From Deltaproteobacteria bacterium (GTDB taxonomy: Bacteria > Desulfobacterota > GWC2-55-46), in the NCBI GenBank assembly GCA_016218105.1, contig JACRET010000005.1, positions 62,001 through 126,000 on the forward strand: a stretch of DNA of 64,000 nt, read 5' to 3'. Below, piece after piece: positions 60,730 through 64,000 of this stretch. The position numbers were made by a program, and so were the translations under genes. The notes beneath the pieces were generated by a model. It searched no databases and had not been told where the DNA came from. It worked only from the letters and a program-made list of their open reading frames with translations. Position 1 is the first letter of the stretch. Every line of letters begins with the position of its first letter.

Positions 60730-61107
60730 CTATTTGTTCAAATGGTAAAAGCCCCATTTCGCGCATTCGTAATCGGTCTGATACCTGTACACTATATGGA
60801 ACATCTCAAATAAGACGAGCTGCTTTAAAAACTTCAGGTCATCGCTCAGCTGCGCCAGGTGCTCAGGGAATTTTTCGAACAGGAAGTTTATATTTATTTC
60901 CTTCTCCTCCGGCGTGACCCTTTTTTTCATGACTATTTTCTTTTCGATCTTATAGACCCTGCAGGCCCTGAGCGGGTCGTTGGGAACTTCGTCCACAAAC
61001 TCAAGGATTTCCGGGCCGAACCCGTGTTTTGCGAGTGTTTTTACAAGCTCATCCTTATATCTTTCAGTCTCTATTACTTCCCCCATAAGGGTCTCCTCCC
61101 GTTCCAC
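60730..61107 (-). CDS. Conserved-looking hypothetical protein
   Basis: The 125-residue acidic/basic helical protein has no signal or membrane segment. It begins MEREETLMGEVIETERYKDEL and ends with YQTDYECAKWGFYHLNK. A start at residue 8 (MGEVIE, ATG at 61086) is also possible. I do not recognise the family. It is downstream of the PilZ gene on the same strand, with 51 bases of repeat fragment between, so they may form one unit. Confidence 0.6.
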   Translation of the reverse strand: MEREETLMGEVIETERYKDELVKTLAKHGFGPEILEFVDEVPNDPLRACRVYKIEKKIVMKKRVTPEEKEININFLFEKFPEHLAQLSDDLKFLKQLVLFEMFHIVYRYQTDYECAKWGFYHLNK

Positions 61108-61110
61108 GAG

Positions 61111-61162
61111 TTGAAGCTCCCCGCGGAAGACTGCGGGGGATGCGCTCGCTATGCATATTCAA
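61111..61162. repeat. Fragment of the long MITE-like repeat
   Basis: GTTGAAGCTCCCCGCGGAA and TGCGCTCGCTATGCATATTCA match parts of the insert in the 39095-39356 element, with a CCCCGCGGAAGACTGCGGGG hairpin between. It sits at the 3' end of the PilZ gene. Confidence 0.6.
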
Positions 61163-61908
61163 TTAATGGCCGAAATCAGGTTTGCAAGCCTGGCTTGGGC
61201 TTCGCTTCCCATCTCGTCAAACTGAACGCCTACGGTTATACTGTCAACATCCTTGCTTACATTTCTGATTTTGCCATGCAAGGTAAGCTTTCCGTTCGCC
61301 CCGGGCTCAGCCATTATCTCGATGTTTTTATTTACCTGTATGAGGCCGTAGAGCCGCTCTTTTTTTGGCGAAGTCTTAATGACCAGGCGGCACCCCTCCT
61401 TGCTGATATCCACTATCGTAAGATCGACGAACTCGTTCCCGAACATGGTCATGCCGGGGATGCTGCACTCATGGCGTGTGGTGACGAGCGCCTTGGATTC
61501 CTCTATCTTTTTCGGGTATGACAAGAAGATGATCTTCGCGGGCGCCGTGACTATGTTAAGGATGGCGGTATTAAAACCGTAAACCGTTTTCTGATGCAGG
61601 TACCTCAAGATAACCGGGCTATCTTTGACCGAGTCGCTCCTGAAGGTGCCGAGAAGGTCGTTGGGGGACAATCTTATTATCAGATACTGGCCAAACTCCA
61701 TCCCAACAAGTACGCACTTCATGCGCTGGTTGAGATTGACGATTTCCAAGAGTACCTCAGCCCCTAACGCAATCGGGAGCGCGGGAAGGAGGATGTCTGC
61801 TGTTTTGATTGAGTCTGCCATCCTGTTGTTCTCTATTTTATCAGAAAAGCCGGATAAAAAAATACAATAAAAATCGAGAGATGTAAACACCTGAAAATAA
61901 AAAGGCAC
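61159..61908 (-). CDS. PilZ-domain protein (YcgR-like)
   Basis: The 249-residue protein has an N-terminal YcgR-type domain (about 30-130, with MKCVLVGMEFGQYLIIRLS) and a C-terminal PilZ domain (about 135-245). DISKEGCRLVI is the D/NxSxxG motif of the c-di-GMP site. The preceding RxxxR motif is not clear, so binding is likely but not certain. YcgR proteins brake the flagellar motor when c-di-GMP is high. An HD-GYP enzyme gene lies at 35566. The first 20 residues are poorly conserved and the start may be the ATG 29 codons later. Confidence 0.82.
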   Translation of the reverse strand: MPFYFQVFTSLDFYCIFLSGFSDKIENNRMADSIKTADILLPALPIALGAEVLLEIVNLNQRMKCVLVGMEFGQYLIIRLSPNDLLGTFRSDSVKDSPVILRYLHQKTVYGFNTAILNIVTAPAKIIFLSYPKKIEESKALVTTRHECSIPGMTMFGNEFVDLTIVDISKEGCRLVIKTSPKKERLYGLIQVNKNIEIMAEPGANGKLTLHGKIRNVSKDVDSITVGVQFDEMGSEAQARLANLISAIN

Positions 61909-62008
61909 CTGGGCCCCTTACGGCGGGCATTGACATTTCAAGGGGAATTTTATATCCTTTTCAATACCTTTAAAATCAATCCTTTGACGGCGCCAGGGGG
62001 CCCTTATC

Positions 62009-62914
62009 TTGAAGAAAGTTTGGATATCTCTCTTTTTAGCCATCCTTTTGCCCGCAGCCGCGCTCGGAGCGGCGGAGAGAAAACATGACCCCAGGCAGGA
62101 CATGATCCTGGTAAAAGGCGGCTGCTTTGAGATGGGAGACCCCTATACGCAGGCCACCAGGCTTGACGGCGACCCCGATGAGAAGCCTACCCACACAGTT
62201 TGCCTCAGCGATTACCATATCGGCAAATATGAGGTTACGCGCGGCGAGTACGAAAGATTCGTAGATGATACCGGATACAAGACCGAGGCCGAAAGGGGGC
62301 AGGGCTGTTTCATCATCTACGGCGGCAGGGTCTGGTTGAACCAGAAGGACCTTTACTGGGAGCGGCTTAAGCAAGACGACGATCATCCGGTGGCGTGCGT
62401 ATCCTGGAACGACGCCGATGAGTTTATAAAGTGGAAAAATAAAAAGACCGGCCTAAAGTTCCGCCTTCCCACAGAGGCCGAATGGGAATTCGCGGCGAGG
62501 TCGCGGGGCAAGGTTTACAAGTACAGCTGGGGTGACGGGGGGCCGGAAGCAAACGTCGCCGATGAGGCGGCAAGGAAGGAACTGCCGGAAGTCTTCCCCG
62601 AGTCAACCTATTGGAAAGGCTACGACGACGGATATGTATTCTCGTCGCCGGTTGGCAAATTCAAACCGAACGGGCTTGGCATCTATGACATGTCGGGAAA
62701 TGTCTGGGAGTGGACAAACGACCTCTATGACGTGGATTATTACAAGAAGAGCCCGCGCGATAATCCCAGGGGGAATATGACCGACGGGTCCCGCGTAAGG
62801 AAAGGCGGCTCCTGGGCCGATGACCGGAGGCACCAGAGGGTAGCCAACCGCAGCCGCTCGTTCCAGTTCCGCGCAAGGTTCGACCTTGGGTTCAGGCTCG
62901 TGATGGAACCATAG
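62009..62914 (+). CDS. Exported SUMF1/FGE-domain protein without the catalytic cysteines
   Basis: The 301-residue protein starts at a TTG (62009) with GGGGG upstream and has a signal peptide (VWISLFLAILLPAAALGAA). The FGE-sulfatase fold follows: GCFEMGD, YEVTRGEYERFVDDTGY, VSWNDADEFIKWKN, RLPTEAEWEFAARS, GLGIYDMSGNVWEWTND and RKGGSWADDRRHQRVANR. In formylglycine-generating enzymes a Cys pair lies in the last region. Here no Cys is present, so it is likely a non-FGE member such as PvdO-like or ligand-binding. Periplasmic. Confidence 0.87.
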   Translation: MKKVWISLFLAILLPAAALGAAERKHDPRQDMILVKGGCFEMGDPYTQATRLDGDPDEKPTHTVCLSDYHIGKYEVTRGEYERFVDDTGYKTEAERGQGCFIIYGGRVWLNQKDLYWERLKQDDDHPVACVSWNDADEFIKWKNKKTGLKFRLPTEAEWEFAARSRGKVYKYSWGDGGPEANVADEAARKELPEVFPESTYWKGYDDGYVFSSPVGKFKPNGLGIYDMSGNVWEWTNDLYDVDYYKKSPRDNPRGNMTDGSRVRKGGSWADDRRHQRVANRSRSFQFRARFDLGFRLVMEP

Positions 62915-62984
62915 TTTTCAGAACCTGTTTTTCGGCTCGACCTGATATCCAAGGAATCTCCGATTAATTTATTGATTTGTCATT

Positions 62985-63090
62985 ACGAGCGTAACGAAGC
63001 AATCTCTTTCTCTATTAAAATCCCCTCCCTCGATGGGAGGGGATTAAGGGGAGGATGAAGTAGGGCCCCCTCGAAGAACGGGCCGAGATG
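62985..63090. repeat. Dispersed GGGCCC-type repeat block
   Basis: CATTACGAGCGTAACGAAGCAATCTC, then CCCTCCCTCGATGGGAGGGG and GTAGGGCCCCCTCGAAGAACGGGCC. It is a near copy of 50988-51095 in the same orientation. Confidence 0.7.
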
Positions 63091-63110
63091 TGAATTTCAT
63101 TCCAGCCTGA

Positions 63111-63368
63111 TAAAGCCTTTTTGCGCGCTACCGCGCGCTTTCGGGGTATTGGCTCTGCTCGCTGTCGGCTCTCTCCCTCCGATAGAACTAAAGCCCGGCC
63201 GTTCGCCTCCTTTATGCTCGCTACGCAATACCCCTGGTATTTTTTGAAGAACAAAGGCCTTTCCCCACCCAGCCTCTCCCCTAATGGGGAGAAGGGCTTC
63301 TTTATGTAGGGCCCGTTCCCCGAACGGGCCGGGAAAACTATAGGCAGATGAACTTTTTCAGCAGCCTG
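63111..63368. repeat. Composite of dispersed repeats upstream of the tRNA terminator
   Basis: It contains the GGGGTATTG...CAATACCCC block (63111-63245), CCACCCAGCCTCTCCCC/GGGGAG hairpin, GGGCCCGTTCCCCGAACGGGCC and the right end CTTTTTCAGCAGCCTG (63353-63368). Nearly the same order and bases as the 5120-5273 block. Confidence 0.7.
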
Positions 63369-63370
63369 CC

Positions 63371-63404
63371 AAAAAAAAGGCTTGGGAGTCATCTCCCAAG
63401 CCTT
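63371..63404 (-). terminator. Intrinsic terminator of tRNA-Ala
   Basis: AAAGGCTTGGGAG-ATGA-CTCCCAAGCCTTT is a perfect stem with a four-base loop and a U-run on the minus strand, 10 bases past the tRNA end. Confidence 0.92.
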
Positions 63405-63414
63405 TGAATTTTAC

Positions 63415-63490
63415 TGGTGGAGGGTACCGGGATCGAACCGGTGGCCTGCTGATTGCGAACCAGCCGCTCTCCCATCTGAGCTAACCCCCC
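63415..63490 (-). tRNA. tRNA-Ala(CGC)
   Basis: The 76-base minus-strand gene folds into a full cloverleaf. The acceptor GGGGGGT pairs with ACCCTCC and includes the G3-U70 pair that marks alanine. The D stem is GCTC/GAGC, the anticodon loop TTCGCAA reads CGC (codon GCG), the T arm is CCGG/CCGG with GTTCGATC, and CCA is encoded. A terminator follows. Confidence 0.95.
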
Positions 63491-63516
63491 TCGATTTTCA
63501 CTCAACTTCAAAATCA

Positions 63517-63545
63517 GACCCCGCCTTTCGGGCGGGGTTCTTTAA
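63517..63545. terminator. Hairpin between the SDR-like gene and tRNA-Ala
   Basis: ACCCCGCC-TTTCG-GGCGGGGT stem of eight bases, with T-rich sequence on the plus-strand side and AT-rich on the other. It probably ends transcripts of the SDR-like gene that lies upstream on the minus strand. Confidence 0.7.
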
Positions 63546-63631
63546 TTATTAACAAAAAAAAGAGAGAATCGCAAGCGTTAATTGAAAAATTATTCTGGAC
63601 TGGCCCGGATTTGCGGAAATTTTCATGCGGA

Positions 63632-64000
63632 TTATCGAAGGTACCCCTTCATCCCCTTCACAAACCCGGTGGGCTTTATACCGAACACCTTCCTCAAATT
63701 GTCCTCTGTGCTTACGTAATCACGCCTGAGCATCGTAACAAGGTCTCTCGTCAGCCTGGGCTTCGGCCTGAGGGCCTCGTAAAGCCAGCCGAGGAGATAC
63801 ATGACCGGGATCGGCACGGACGCCTTGTAGCGTCTCTTTCCGATCACCTCATCGATACTGTCCACCATCTCCTTGAAAGTCAGCACATCTGGTCCTGCAA
63901 GCTCATATGTCTTATGCCTGGTGTCATCCCTGTCTATCGACAGCGCTATGGCTCTTGCCAGGTCCCCTACATATATCGGCTGTATTTTATTATTGCCGCC
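63632..64000 (-). CDS. NDUFA9-like NAD(P)-binding SDR protein, 5' end outside the window
   Basis: The open frame runs from the right edge (as NNKIQPIYVGDLARAIALSID...) to a stop at 63632. It is the C-terminal 122 residues of an atypical short-chain dehydrogenase. PIYVGDLARAI and KTYELAGPDVLTFKEMVDSI are typical of the complex-I NDUFA9-like / nucleoside-diphosphate-sugar epimerase branch. The start and the nucleotide-binding Rossmann motif are outside the window. No nuo genes are in view. Downstream is a hairpin terminator and then tRNA-Ala. Confidence 0.82.
   Translation of the reverse strand, partial: GGNNKIQPIYVGDLARAIALSIDRDDTRHKTYELAGPDVLTFKEMVDSIDEVIGKRRYKASVPIPVMYLLGWLYEALRPKPRLTRDLVTMLRRDYVSTEDNLRKVFGIKPTGFVKGMKGYLR

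Noticed and set aside
63015-63392. Leftward gene beside tRNA-Ala
   Set aside because: Again the repeat block; runs into the tRNA terminator.
63415-63490. tRNA-Ala as an integration site for a mobile island
   Set aside because: No integrase, no direct repeat of the tRNA 3' end elsewhere in the window, and ordinary genes on both sides.
1-64000. Restriction, toxin-antitoxin, phage-defence or prophage genes
   Set aside because: None of the coding regions resembles such families. I found no transposase or integrase either.

Overview
The window reads as chromosomal DNA of a Gram-negative, respiratory bacterium of the deltaproteobacterial / Nitrospirota kind. It has an outer-membrane porin, lipoprotein and periplasmic proteins, a Tat-exported Rieske protein with a bc1-type complex, the anaerobic (cobalt-early) B12 pathway, an RpoS-like sigma factor and many two-component genes. 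The taxon is inference: there is no rRNA or phylogenetic marker. Gene density is high, no transposase or phage gene is visible, and the ends are ordinary genes cut by the window (a LonB-type protease at the left, an NDUFA9-like SDR protein at the right).

Layout. 1-3.1 kb: LonB-like protease and a cation diffusion facilitator. 3.3-6.25 kb: molybdate transporter modABC, read leftward behind a molybdenum-cofactor riboswitch with an intrinsic terminator. 6.3-7.7 kb: PAS histidine kinase. 7.9-21.95 kb: one long leftward cobalamin locus behind a cobalamin riboswitch and terminator. In transcription order it is cbiX-cbiC fusion, cbiM, cbiQ, cbiO, an outer-membrane porin, cbtB, cbtA-like, cbiD, cbiET, cbiL, cbiF, vanZ-like, creatininase-like, cbiG, cbiH, deoB. 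Together these give cobalt entry (porin, ECF transporter CbiMQO, CbtAB), cobalt insertion and most corrin-ring steps. 22-24.7 kb: a DacZ-type diadenylate cyclase, trmJ and cobO. 24.7-27.2 kb: bc1 complex (Rieske, cytochrome b, cytochrome c). 27.7-30 kb: RpoS-like sigma factor, peroxiredoxin and PerR-type regulator behind a near-consensus promoter that overlaps Fur-family-like palindromes. 30.5-42 kb: housekeeping and envelope genes (O6-alkylguanine methyltransferase, rhodanese, acetate kinase, M23 peptidase, HD-GYP regulator, ChaN lipoprotein, citrate synthase, cold-shock protein, RdgB, RNase PH, amidase).

42-48.4 kb: a rightward, tightly packed cluster with a CaCA-family exchanger, an MpgP/MggB-like HAD phosphatase, a sugar-nucleotide glycosyltransferase, two mechanosensitive-channel-like proteins and a GpgS-type (GT81) synthase. 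This looks like a combined synthesis-and-release module for a glycosylglycerate compatible solute. 48.4-64 kb: DUF255 thioredoxin-domain protein, DJ-1 protein, PsiE-like protein, thioredoxin-fold protein, MFS transporter, lone receiver, PEBP protein, diacylglycerol-kinase-like enzyme, GH15 protein, second cation diffusion facilitator, short UvrD helicase, PilZ protein, SUMF1-domain protein and tRNA-Ala(CGC).

Most longer gaps are filled by dispersed non-coding repeats. One family has terminal inverted repeats ending in CTTTTTCAGCAGCCTG; one copy is flanked by an exact 10-bp direct repeat, as expected of a MITE. Two other families are a roughly 135-bp block bounded by GGGGTATTG / CAATACCCC and a GGGCCCGTTC hairpin block.
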